Source of the DNA: Mycoemilia scoparia | Taxonomy: Eukaryota; Kickxellomycota; Kickxellomycetes; Kickxellales; Kickxellaceae | NCBI GenBank assembly: GCA_027575805.1 | Contig: JANBPU010000048.1 | Span: 1 to 64,000, forward strand | Length of the DNA stretch: 64,000 bases | Direction of reading: 5' to 3' | Shown here: one piece after another, positions 10,886-20,713 of the stretch | Position numbering within the stretch: position 1 is the stretch's first letter | Layout: each line of letters begins with the position of its first letter | The notes under the pieces: generated by a model | What the model was told of the DNA's origin: nothing | Database searches by the model: none | Seen by the model: only the letters and a program-made list of their open reading frames with translations | Translations under genes and position numbers: made by a program

Positions 10886-12659
10886 ATGCCTGATATTCCT
10901 TCTATTGACAACAATATTGCGAAAGCTACGGAACCTGTGGTTGCTGGAACTAGTAGTGAACAACCAGCTTTCAAGCGTCAAAAATTCAATCATCACTCAC
11001 AAAGAGACGAACAACAACAACATATCAAAACAAAAGCAAATAATGCTACTGATAAAAGCACTGCAGCAGTTGTTTTGGAAGAGGAAATGCCAACTGACAA
11101 GGGTTTGGCAACTAAAGATGATATGATCAAACAGTTTACATTTTATAGAAACTTACTGGATCAACATGTAAGCACACCAAGATATATTATATATATACAA
11201 TACAATGTTATTTTTGGTCTATATAGTGTTGAAATAGCTGATGCATAATTGTTGTATTATGTCTAGTATGATCGAAGAGAAAGGATTATAAAAGCATCGA
11301 GGTATAATTTTGATTTTATAATAATATTATTATTATGCTGGATATTCAGTGATCAATTGTTTGTTAATACTCTTTGTAAAACAATTGGGGACAATATAAT
11401 GCATATGTATATAGAGATATAACTAGTTTGAGTAAAAAGATGATATTCGCACTTCACAGGTAAAAGAACTCTCTCTCTCCCCCTTCACCTTTATTATGTT
11501 TACTATCGAATCTACTACTACTACTACTTCTACCTACTTAAACATCCAACCCTGGTTCATTCATTCATAATTATTATTGCTATTTTGTGTTAATAATATA
11601 TATATATATATATAGAATAACGCAACAACCAAAAGACAAAATATTCAAAGAAGCCGAAGAAAAGCGAATCCAAATCCTAAAACTATTTTTGTCTATAAAG
11701 CCAGATGTACAAGGATCGAATCTGTATAGATACCAGAGACCTATAACTTCTGGACTTCAAGAATTTATTGAAGCTGTTGGGTTTTGGATATTTTTGAAAG
11801 AGAATAGGTTGGCAACCAAGGAGGATATTGACAAGTATTTGGAAATGCCATCCATCTTGAATGAGTGTAGTGATATTGGCGGGGATGATAGACCAGAACA
11901 GGTATGTACATTTATTTATTTTTATGACAAAATTTCACTAGTGATAAAATGTATAGTAGACAGAAATGAAGCCTCATATTTTTTGCCCCTCTATCCCCCC
12001 CTCTCTCTCTCACAACTACACAAGCCATTTGGTATGCTATTACTAGGGGGCCACCATTTTTGTCAAAGACTTTGTGAATTCTGACAATGTTTATTTGTTA
12101 TTATGCTTGGAGGATTGTTATATTAACAACATTTTGATGTGATGTTGTGTAGGTTATACAAGTACCCGATTTTGAATATTTGATGGGACTTGCTGATTTG
12201 CCGGGTGAAGTCAACAGATATTGTATTAATTCGGTTGGTAAAGGAAATTATCAAGCTGCCAAGGATTGTAGAAAATTTTTGCGTAAATTGAGAGAAGGTA
12301 ATAATAACCATCCATACTTGTGCTGCTATAATTACAAGATAGTATGTCTTCTCTCTCTATATATATATACATATGTACAAGATCTGAAGCGTTCAATTTA
12401 TAATATTTGTAGAATATAACTCTCTATCGAATCCTTTTGTTTTGGGAAAACTAAGCGATAAACTAAAGGTTTTGAATAGCAGTCTATCCAAAGTTGAAAC
12501 TAGTAAGTATCTCACTACAATATCAAATCAAATATATATAATATTTGTGTCCCTGAAATAGTAGATAATACAACCGCTTATATTGATGGATTTGTAGCGT
12601 ATTATGATATATGTTTACGTAATAGCGAATATCCATCTGATTTGATAGTTGAATCCTAA
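10886..12659 (+). CDS. Translin-associated factor X-like protein (translin family)
   Basis: Seven exons (10886-11167, 11267-11301, 11415-11459, 11616-11901, 12153-12297, 12413-12502, 12562-12659) encode 326 residues with matching phases. In animals and S. pombe, TRAX pairs with translin to form the C3PO RNase, which degrades passenger strands and tRNA fragments. Family landmarks are RDITSLSKKMIFALHR (106-121), SGLQEFIEAVGFW with acidic residues E170 and E173, and YLMGLADLPGEVNRY with D231 and E235. These match the acidic positions that form the TRAX active site. The C-terminal region (KVLNSSLSKVE) is also typical. The first ~80 residues are a Gln/Lys-rich extension with a basic KRQK patch that may be a nuclear signal. 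TRAX is favoured over translin because the acidic residues are kept. Confidence 0.88.
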
Positions 12660-12885
12660 CTAGCTAAAAAATGATGATGATGGTGGTGGTGGTGGTGGCG
12701 TGCAAGATCTCGAGATGAAATACATTTTTAGCATTTTAACATAACATAATCCCACAACTCTTTGACTCCATTTATAAAGTCATATATAAAATCCAAACAA
12801 AAAAGCAAAAGCTAACTATATTATTGTGCTAATAAAATTGAGACTATTTTTGTTGTGTGTGTATATATCGATATATTTTTATTTA

Positions 12886-14902
12886 ATGTCTTCCCGGTCA
12901 GTTGTAACATTAAAGCTACCAGAGTACTTGCATGCTAGATTGTTTCGATATGGGTACAGGATGGTTGGTGAAATAAAGGCGGTGACAGAACAGGAATTAC
13001 TACAAAGTAAGGATTGCTGATTTATTATGTTAGTAAAAATATGTGGGTGTTTTAATGTACATGGGTTTTTAACTTTAAATGGTAAATATATATTTGTGTG
13101 GATAGATTTTAGTAAAGAAGATGTTCAGTCTATTCTAAAAGCATTAGAGCAACCACTGTAAGTAAATATCCACATACATATCCAAGAAAAAATTATTCAT
13201 TTGTTTTGAATGTTCTAAGCTTGTTGCACTTGCTAAATGTATCTTTTGTGACATGATAGAAAGTGTATATCAGTATCACAATTTATGAAGCAGTACAATT
13301 CGATGTTGAGAATAAAAACGCATGTTCAGTGTTTAGACCAAAGTTTGGAAGCCCAGACAGCAAATACTGCTGCTGCTGCTGCTGCTGGAGGAGGAGGGAT
13401 TCCAGTGTCAACACTTGTATTATTATATGGGTTACCAGGTTGTGGAATGTCTGATATATGGCAAGTATCCTATTGATATATTAACATATTGAGGAGGGGG
13501 AGGAGGAGGGGGTTATTTATAGAAAAGATCGATGAAGCTATACTTGATATATATACATTTTAACATGCTGTGTTTTCTTTCCTTTTGAATATAACTATAT
13601 TAACTAGTACGCGGTTAGCGGCCAGTAATTGCTTACCACCGAATTTTGGTGGGACAGGAAAAAGAACGCTGTATGTTGGTAAGTATTAAATTGTGGATTT
13701 GGAACGATGATTGCTAGATACTTCTGTAAAGATATATTTAAAGATTTGCGTTTGTTTTTTAATCCTCATAGATCTTTGTGGAGATTTTTCGGCAAGGTCA
13801 TTTAAATCCCAAGCACAATATCTAACAGAGCAGATAACAGGGAATGGTAAATGCCATTTTAGGGCATAAAAGCCAAATATCTAATATTCATAATTCCAGC
13901 CAATTTTTAATCTGGCTGTTTAATACTTTTTTGATGTGTTATAGGCATTAGTTTAAACGATGTTATCGAAAAAGTTGACTATGTGCGCCTATTTGATCTT
14001 CCAGAATTGGTTGCATTAATATCTCAAATCAAGGATATGGTATCCAAAAAAGAAACTGAAGAAAGTACACACTCACAGACAAGATAAAGTTTCAATTTCG
14101 GTCTAATTATCCCCTCTCTCCCTCGCGCTCACTCGCTCGCTCAATTAATGCACTGTTGGTGGTGGTTTAAGGAAAAAAAATATAATAATATAATATCTTT
14201 TCATAATATAATTATAGATTGGTATTATTATTATCGATGGATTTTCGGTTCCATTCAGGAGTGCATTTGAAAACACTTACCAGCGGACATCATATGTAGC
14301 ATTCATGTTGAGCGATTTGGGGTTGTTTGCTAAAAACCATGGTATTGCGGTAAGTCAGTCAGCCAATCATAAATATCATTTATTCTTATCATTCCAGAGA
14401 GACTGGCATTGTCACTTATAGCTCTAGATACTATGCAATAATCTCTCTTTACATTACTCCTGGGCGTGTGTGTCTAGATTGTATTGACATGCCAGGCAAA
14501 ATTCAAGTACTACAATAACCAGCAATCTATGGAAGTCGTACCGCCATTTGGAGAATCACTCAAACAGAGAGTACCTCTAAAGTTATTATGCGAAGCTAAC
14601 CACAACAAATCCATAATGTAAGTTTCAAGCAGAGCTGTCATCAGACTTCTTTTGCTGCGGAATATGTTCATATATGCGTGTGTGTATGATGTGAGGACAG
14701 CTCGATTATCATACGCCGCCATGGCATGGTATCCGCATTACTAATCAAAGCAGCGGCCACCCAGCTACTGAGCACGACTCCATTGTGGTATTTATCTTTG
14801 CTTTTTATCTGATATAGATCGGTCACGATATCCAAGTCGCCATCTGATAGTAATAGAAAAGTCCAGATTTCTTCAAAAGAAAACCACCTGGCGTTGTTAT
14901 AG
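12886..14902 (+). CDS. RAD51C-like recombinase paralogue with altered Walker A
   Basis: Nine exons (12886-13006, 13106-13157, 13260-13460, 13608-13678, 13772-13846, 13945-14039, 14218-14349, 14478-14617, 14818-14902) give 323 residues. Rad51 paralogues assist Rad51 filament formation in homologous recombination. The N-terminus (about 10-55) resembles the helix-hairpin-helix region. GGGGIPVSTLVLLYG leads into the Walker A position 115-122, which reads GLPGCGMS, so the invariant lysine is M121. Walker B is IGIIIIDG (D212), followed by FSVPFR as in Rad51C. The C-terminus (TISKSPSDSNRKVQISS) matches the Rad51C KSPS strand. An Ala/Gly-rich tract (95-104) precedes the ATPase core. Intron 3 needs a GC-AG donor (TG|GCAAGTATC) to stay in frame; this gives DIC as in Rad51C QLC. 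RAD51C is the best match; XRCC3 or RAD51D are less likely. Confidence 0.82.
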
Positions 14903-15296
14903 TAGAAACCCCTACCTACAGAAGTGATACGACTGGCGGAGAGGCTAGCATCTGATAAACTTTACAATGTTTGTTTTATCGGTTATATTTTTTCAAAATA
15001 AAAGTAAAAACCTAGTCAATAGCTTAAACTTGAAGATATTATACAAACTATGAAAAAATAAACTTGCTTTAGTTTATGAAAAAGCAAGTAATAGGTAAAA
15101 TGTTGAAAATGCCTAACTAACAGCCAACCTCCACCCTCTCTTCTGCTACACATATTGCTAGCTGTAGTAACAGGCAGGACCAGCGGAGTTATGACTTGAC
15201 TTAAATTGAGTTGATCGCTACTGCTGTTAGAAATTTAAGCCTAGCAATATATTTCAATCCAATCCGGTTGAGAGTTTTCTCCAGTCTGGACGATAT
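14903..15296. other. Convergent intergenic region
   Basis: Lies between the 3' ends of the RAD51C-like and ISU1 genes. AT-rich; nothing further seen. Confidence 0.6.
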
Positions 15297-15999
15297 TTAA
15301 TGGCTAGCAGCAGCGGTAGCACTAGATTGTTTAGCAGCAGCAGCAGCAGCGTTCAGGATAGTGCCTCCCTGTTTCTTGCGATAGTCATTGATAGCCGACT
15401 TGATAGCATCTTCGGCCAACATCGAGCAATGAAGCTTGACAGGAGGGAGACAAAGTTCCTTGGCAATGTCAGTGTTCTTGATCTTTCCGGCTTCGTCAAG
15501 GTTCATGCCCATGACACGTTCAGTGATATAGCTGGAGGAGGCAATGGCAGACCCACAGCCAAATGTCTTGAACTTGACATCCGAGATTTTCCCGCTCTCA
15601 TCAACCTTGATCTGAAGGCGCATAACATCGCCGCAGGCGGGGGCTCCGACCAAACCGGTTCCGACGGTGGGATCATTCTTGTCAAGAGATCCCATGTTCC
15701 TTGGGTTTTCATAATGGTCGATAACCTAGAAGAAAAAAGTTTTTTGGAGGTTAGTGTGTGTGTTTTGTTGTTTTTGCGGTGTAATTCGAATGTTTGGAAT
15801 GAGTCGTATCTGATAAGAATATGCATGTATATAAGGGATAGAGCGAGGAAAAGAATAAAAGCTTTACCTTTTCATGGTAGAATCTTCTTTTAATGGCACC
15901 ATTTGCTGGAGTCATTGTTGCCCGAGCAGCAGCATTTAGAGCGGGTCTTGGTGCGGCGGAGGCAAGTCTGGTAGGAAGAGTTCTGAGAACGCCAAACAT
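15297..15999 (-). CDS. ISU1: Mitochondrial iron-sulfur cluster scaffold protein Isu1
   Basis: Two exons on the minus strand (15999-15868 and 15725-15297) encode 186 residues. The IscU-type scaffold receives sulfur from the cysteine desulfurase Nfs1 in the matrix and passes [2Fe-2S] clusters to targets through Hsp70 and J-protein chaperones. The first ~40 residues are a basic, Ala-rich mitochondrial presequence. The core begins at VIDHYENPRN. The three cluster-ligand cysteines are present: C75 (GAPACGD), C101 (FGCGSA) and C144 (KLHCSML). The Hsp70-binding LPPVK motif is at 137-141. The C-terminus carries a short extra Ala/Ser/Gln-rich tail not typical of the family. The single intron lies just after the presequence. 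Confidence 0.95.
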
Positions 16000-17144
16000 T
16001 TTTGTGTGTAGTTTTGTATATGTATGTGTGTATATAAATCTTACAAGTGCGAGATAGAATGTATGTATGCGTATGCGGTTGAAAGCAATTTGACTCGAAA
16101 GTTCAAAGGTTATTTAAATAGCGCACGCTGTAGCTGTAAACAATAAAAGAAAAATTAGTTGAAACAAGAAGGGTAGGTTTTTCCAGGGGATCATATCGAT
16201 ATTAATAAAGTCCTGTGGGTCTGCGGGCGTTGTGTTTGCGCGCTCTGCCAATACAATTTGCATAATCTAATAGTGCGGACAGGCGATACACCATTGACAC
16301 TGGCTAGGTTTTTTTCTACCACCTCCACCCTGTTGTCGGGCTCTGTGAGTGTGTGTGTATGAGTTTTTTCTAATCTCAGGAGGCAGTCAAGTAATGTTGT
16401 GAGCCAATCATTTTTATTATGGCTGCTGCGCCAATAAATCATACCGTATCTGATACCTGATCTGATAGGTGAATCGGGCACTCAGTTGTAATAATAACAG
16501 CCTGCAGCTAAAAGGCCTACTAAAGTTTTTGAGCCATAAAAACAAATTGATAGCGAAATAGGATTGAGTCGTCATCAGATTAGCCAAAAAATAAATTGCA
16601 CCAAATTCATGCATCCTCTCAGTGTTTTAGCAAAGGCCTGTGACTCCTTTGGCTTACAGATATTTGTTAGGCAGAATGATTGGCTGTTCAGCATGTGCAT
16701 TTCTTGCTAAATGGCTATTGACAAATACCTTATTAAATAGCAACTTCAAGAAGAGAGGGGGGTGAGAGGTATACGTTGTTTTGGAAATTAAAGAAAGAAA
16801 AACTATATATGTATGAATAATGGATATATGTGAAGCTATCAATTTAAAAGAGTTTGGTTAGAGTATGGTATCCTCCAGCTTTGGGGTGTTGTTCCATCAC
16901 CACTCTCAGAAAGAGCTCACTGTTCAATTAGACATTTGTGAATAGCAATCCACTGCTTCCTTTCGCTCATTCTTTAAAATGGCAGAAGTTGAAGAGCCGC
17001 CACCACTGGTGCGCTTTTCTATAGCCTCTCTTCTTACCATGCTACCACATCTATCACCTGTGAGTGGAAACGAGTATGATATGGTAGTCAAGACTATGAG
17101 AGCAAATATGATACAAAAAGCAGTTTGAGTTAAAACACATAATA
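16000..17144. other. Intergenic region left of composite unit 1
   Basis: Promoter side of ISU1, followed by AT-rich sequence. The only coding-like piece is the possible orphan first exon at 16979-17059. Confidence 0.5.
16979..17059 (+). pseudogene. Possible orphan first exon
   Basis: An ATG opens a 27-codon frame (MAEVEEPPPLVRFSIASLL and so on) that ends exactly at a good donor, CCT|GTGAGTGG. No matching downstream exon is visible before the MITE-bounded unit starting at 17145. It may be the 5' end of a gene separated from its body by that unit, or chance. Confidence 0.25.
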
Positions 17145-17259
17145 CAGGTAATAATTTTTGAAGCGTGGAAGTTTACTAGTAAAACTGGACATCCATCTGG
17201 CCAGGATTGCACCTATATTCATTGGCCACCAAAAAGTACCCTTCATAAATTATTGCTCA
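17145..17259. mobile_element. MITE copy 4 (left boundary of composite unit 1)
   Basis: 115 bp. Left end AGGTAATAATTTTTGAAG is eroded; the right end ATTATTGCTCA is followed by TA. Its homologue in the second unit is the MITE at 36326-36438. Confidence 0.75.
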
Positions 17260-17794
17260 TATTGAAGATGAAGCCCTTGAATTATATGAGACTTTATGCA
17301 GAATATTACATCTTATTGAGGATTAGATTTTTGGGTACCAAGATTGCCATTATATAAAAGGATGCCATTTGAACGGGTGGCAGTATAAACATTACTTAAT
17401 AGTAGTGCACTGCTACTTTGGAATAGCAAATACTATTTTGGATATTAAATGGACCACATAATTCAACTTGATTTGCTATGAGGTTTGCTCACTGATATTT
17501 GGTTTGATAAATCATGTATAAATTCAATATCAATATTATTGAAACTACTGTGATTGAAAAACCAATGGAATTGGAAAGAACAAATTTCACAAATAGTCAC
17601 ACATGAGTTTAGTGAAGGAAAACCCAGGCTAGCATTTGATACTATTTACAACGAATTTAAATAATCCCCTCTTTAAAATACCAGCAATCAGGAGTTAAAA
17701 AGTAATAGTTTCTTGCTCTATCTTCAACTGTGTTTGAATTACAATACAACACAGAGATATAATTTAGTGTGATATATGATTTTTGATTTCCTTA

Positions 17795-17911
17795 ATTGCG
17801 ACCATACAAACGAGAAAATGTCGGTTCCCGTCCGATCACCGTAACCAAGCAAGTTATGGCCGGGAGAGTACTGCTGTGGGGGACCAAGCGGGAACACCTG
17901 GTGTTGCAATT
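17795..17911 (+). rRNA. 5S ribosomal RNA gene (or 5S-derived sequence)
   Basis: About 117 nt. The 5' end ATTGCGACCATAC pairs with the 3' end GTTGCAAT to form helix I. The conserved 5S core is visible as TTCCCGTCCGATCACC, then AACCAAGCAAG, then GGCCGGGAGAGTACTG and GGACCAAGCGGGAACACC. A run TTTGCTTTTTT follows directly, as expected for a Pol III terminator. It lies in the part of composite unit 1 that is absent from unit 2. Dispersed 5S genes are common in some fungi; the alternative is a 5S-derived retroposed copy. The complete length and helix I pairing favour an intact gene. Confidence 0.78.
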
Positions 17912-18584
17912 TGCTTTTTTATCACCCCTTCTATCTGACCTGGTAGTTGTTTTTTAACATATAATTTAAAAAGCTACATTCAGAAAGTATCTGTTAACAA
18001 TCTTGAAATCATAAGCCCCGAATCTAATCATACCTTGCAGCTGACTTTTCTACATTTCCCTTCTTTAGCACCAACATGATCACCTGTACTTTATCAACTC
18101 AGATTTGTTTGCTTATATATGATACACTTGATTGAAACACTCATTCTTTAATTGATCATCTGAACAGGCTCACCTGGATGGATAAACTCTACTCTAAGCA
18201 CAGGCGATGAAATAGATGCAATTCAATATTATCCCTATCTTTTCCCTCTACAACCAAAATAACACTGATCACTTGGATTTATAGATGTCCAAAAAGTGCG
18301 ATTCACTATGATAATATTTAATGTCACTTGGGATTTCTTTGATGAGATGGTCAGATGGAGCAGAGTCACATCCTGCACAACCTCTCAAATGTAGGGAGTG
18401 TTTTCACAAGTAGGAATCAGCTGCCAATTCCACAAAGAGACACTTTTAAAATCAAGACATTCGACTTGTGAACAGCTGGGTAATCTCAGCAGTCACAGAG
18501 AGGAAAAAGCAGCGCAGTTGGCACAGTTCCATGTGAAGTTGAAAAGTTCAACTATCTGAGCTATTGTAAGAAACTCTGAAAATG

Positions 18585-18590
18585 TATAAA
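18585..18590 (+). promoter_or_regulatory. TATA box of the 58-codon ORF
   Basis: TATAAA in the context GAAAATGTATAAAAGGGCC, 60 bp before the ATG at 18645. The same context recurs at 19390, before the 111-codon ORF. Confidence 0.55.
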
Positions 18591-18644
18591 AGGGCCTGCC
18601 ATTGCCTCAATGAATTCACCTTTAACTCTTTTTCACACACTCCA

Positions 18645-18821
18645 ATGTTTATCAAAACAATTAAACAAGAAAAGGTTAAAAACTACCAACTATCAACTCC
18701 CAACCCTAGTAATGCACTAGGACTATGTGGGTGTGCTAAACAGCGCCATGATCCTAACGAGGTCTATGAACCACCCAATGGTGGTGGGGGAGAGTCTGGG
18801 CCAATTTGGAAGAGCTACTAG
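18645..18821 (+). CDS. Small ORF in composite unit 1 (58 aa)
   Basis: Encodes a Lys-rich start (MFIKTIKQEKVK), then LGLCGCAKQRHDPNEVYEPP, a run of glycines and a C-terminal WKSY. No family recognised. I chose the ATG at 18645 because the in-frame ATG at 18582 overlaps the TATA box. The ORF is absent from composite unit 2. Its upstream 30 bases resemble the promoter of the neighbouring 111-codon ORF, which is the main reason to list it. Confidence 0.3.
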   Translation: MFIKTIKQEKVKNYQLSTPNPSNALGLCGCAKQRHDPNEVYEPPNGGGGESGPIWKSY

Positions 18822-19389
18822 CTCCCACCCCAGTAGTGCTCTGAACCTAAAAAGGCCGTGGGTCTTTTGTTTAAAATTTCAATCCATAAATGGTCTCATG
18901 CCAAGACCAGTATTTTTGGCAGAGAGAGCCGAAATAAAAATTTAATTAGATGGAATACAAAGAGCAGATGAACTCTGGAACCATGCACAGAAAGTGCACA
19001 GAAATCAAATGTGATTTCAGGCTGCAAGTTTTTTATTCTTTTTATATGCCCATTTAATTGTTATAATTATAAACCATGGCCAAACATTGTGACCACGGTG
19101 TTGCATTTTAAATTTATTTGTTGATATTAATATAAATAAATTGTCAAAAACCATTTGTTGATGCAAATTTAATATTTTACCAGCTATGACAATAAATGCA
19201 TGACATTCTCAAATAGTAGCATCGACAGAGTATGAACAGAATTTCAAATATAAATCACATTAATGTTTAACAGTGGCTAAATGCAACGCATCCATGTCTT
19301 GATGATATCTTTGTGGCCATTCCAATTCAAAATTTCATGTGTAGCCAAAAAATGAAATATCTTGGTTGTTGTAAAAAAACACCGAAATG

Positions 19390-19396
19390 TATAAAA
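19390..19396 (+). promoter_or_regulatory. TATA box of the 111-codon ORF
   Basis: TATAAAA in the context CCGAAATGTATAAAAGGGCC, 74 bp before the ATG at 19464. It is conserved in the inverted copy near 35285. Confidence 0.6.
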
Positions 19397-19463
19397 GGGC
19401 CAGCCTTCATCAAAGCATTTTATTCTTATCCACTCTGCAATTCATCATATCATACCCATTAAA

Positions 19464-19799
19464 ATGCTTCCACAAACTAATGACTGCCCAACCAAGATTC
19501 ATCAGCTTAGTCAATCAAGGCTTTTTAGAAGCAACGCAATGAAACAAGCATATGCACTCCCTGCTGCTGCTGATGGTATTGTGGAGTGTATGAGGAGGGC
19601 AAGAGTAGCCGAATCCCAGTTCTTGCGACAACCCCAAAAGATAGACGTGCCTCGAACTCCCGTATACAAATGGAAAAGGCCTGGCCATTTTGAAGGGAGA
19701 AAATATTATATCCCATTGTTATACCCAAGGAGCGAACCCAAGGGATTACAACAGTCTTTGTTTAGAGCCACAATATGCATATATAGCCTCCTTTTATAG
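19464..19799 (+). CDS. Small basic ORF of the composite unit, copy 1 (111 aa)
   Basis: A 111-codon ORF with a TATA box 74 bp upstream. The product is basic and Arg/Lys/Gln-rich, with KQAYALPAAADGIVECMRR in the middle and a hydrophobic C-terminus (ICIYSLLL). The copy at 35217-34882 is open over the same length and differs at three residues that I can see. I recognise no family. Conservation may simply reflect recent duplication, so coding status is uncertain. Confidence 0.45.
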   Translation: MLPQTNDCPTKIHQLSQSRLFRSNAMKQAYALPAAADGIVECMRRARVAESQFLRQPQKIDVPRTPVYKWKRPGHFEGRKYYIPLLYPRSEPKGLQQSLFRATICIYSLLL

Positions 19800-20334
19800 A
19801 AGGCTGTGGTACATTAGGCTCTCTTGAAATCGTACATGTGCTCAAAACCAAACTATGTGAACAATTGTGCAAAATTATCTGCAATGGAATTCTCCTTGAT
19901 GTGGATATAAATCGCTTACTATTTAATACAAAGAACAGCTATAGGCTTTTCCCTAAAATCAATCAAACTGCATCAGATCCAACACAAACTCATTCGTTAG
20001 CATGAAAACCTAGCACAACAGTCAGTCTGGCTTTTGAATGTCTCTGTATAATTGATTTTGAACCAATGCAAGGGCAAACTTTCATCACCTCTTTTCCTGT
20101 AATAGTGCAAGACTAAGCGACAAATATACCCAAGCCATCATCCCCCAAAATAAAATACCTCTATTGCCAATGGCATTTTGGATTCTGACGGACAGCAGAA
20201 TTATTTATTTTTAATGAACTCAAACAAGATGCCAGGCCACAAGAGCCAAGATCATCATCATTGCTGAATTCAATAGTAACTCGGACATTTACATCCATTT
20301 CACTAAAGTCTGCTAGTTCACTGGCCTTGTGCAT

Positions 20335-20550
20335 CTATTTCACCAACTTAATTATTAATGGAAGCATACACATTTTGGCAGCCCTAAACTGTTTTGGCAT
20401 AAAATCTTTTGGTACCTGGCAGGCGAATACCACAGGGTAAGCTTCGAAGTTATCAGGGTTTGAACTGGGGTCGCTTTTATGTTCAAACTTTGCCAAAATG
20501 ATGTCTTTTCCAGGACTGGCAATAAATGAGGAAGTGACCTTTTTAACCAC
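20335..20550 (-). CDS. Short ORF next to the MITE, composite unit copy 1 (71 aa)
   Basis: Encodes VKKVTSSF, KDIILAKFEHKSDPSSNPD, YPVVFACQVPKDF and a C-terminal MLPLIIKLVK. The frame is open about 24 codons further upstream, so it may be a last-exon remnant of a larger gene, not a 71-residue protein. The inverted copy at 34131-34346 is also open with three visible substitutions. Family unknown. Confidence 0.35.
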   Translation of the reverse strand: MVKKVTSSFIASPGKDIILAKFEHKSDPSSNPDNFEAYPVVFACQVPKDFMPKQFRAAKMCMLPLIIKLVK

Positions 20551-20606
20551 AATGCCAAAATCATGCGATTCAGTGAGTCTGTCTTTTTTATTTTATTTTA
20601 TTTAAA

Positions 20607-20711
20607 TGGGTAATAATTTTTGGAGGGTGAAAGTTTACTAGTACAACTGGGCATCCACTTGGCTATGGTTGCCCCTATAATCATTTACCCTTCAAAAATT
20701 ATTACCACCCA
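20607..20711. mobile_element. MITE copy 5 (right boundary of composite unit 1)
   Basis: 105 bp; left end TGGGTAATAATTTTTGGAGG, right end ending CCCA followed by TA. Its homologue is the MITE at 33973-34074. Confidence 0.85.
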
Positions 20712-20713
20712 TA

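Larger units (their letters stand above)
17145..20711. mobile_element. MITE-bounded composite unit, copy 1
   Basis: A 3.57-kb segment with one complete MITE at each end (17145-17259 and 20607-20711). Its interior matches, in inverted orientation, the segment at 33973-36438 with only scattered base differences. The homology ends at the MITE/TA boundaries. Compared with copy 2 it contains about 1.2 kb of extra sequence (about 17650-18850) holding a 5S rRNA gene and a 58-codon ORF; copy 2 has about 130 unrelated bases there. No transposase is encoded. It could be a non-autonomous element mobilised through its outer MITE ends, or a segmental inverted duplication whose breakpoints fell in MITEs. 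Confidence 0.75.

Noticed and set aside
12886..14902. ORC5 or other AAA+ ATPase as the identity of this gene
   Set aside because: The P-loop context first suggested AAA+, but the N-terminal HhH-like region, the IIIIDGFSVPFR segment and the KSPS C-terminus fit the Rad51 paralogue family far better.
15300..15893. 197-codon forward ORF across ISU1
   Set aside because: It is the complement of the ISU1 coding exon, including a Ser run from the Ala tract.
16191..16842. Three minus-strand ORFs upstream of ISU1
   Set aside because: Overlapping frames with low-complexity content and no splice or domain evidence.
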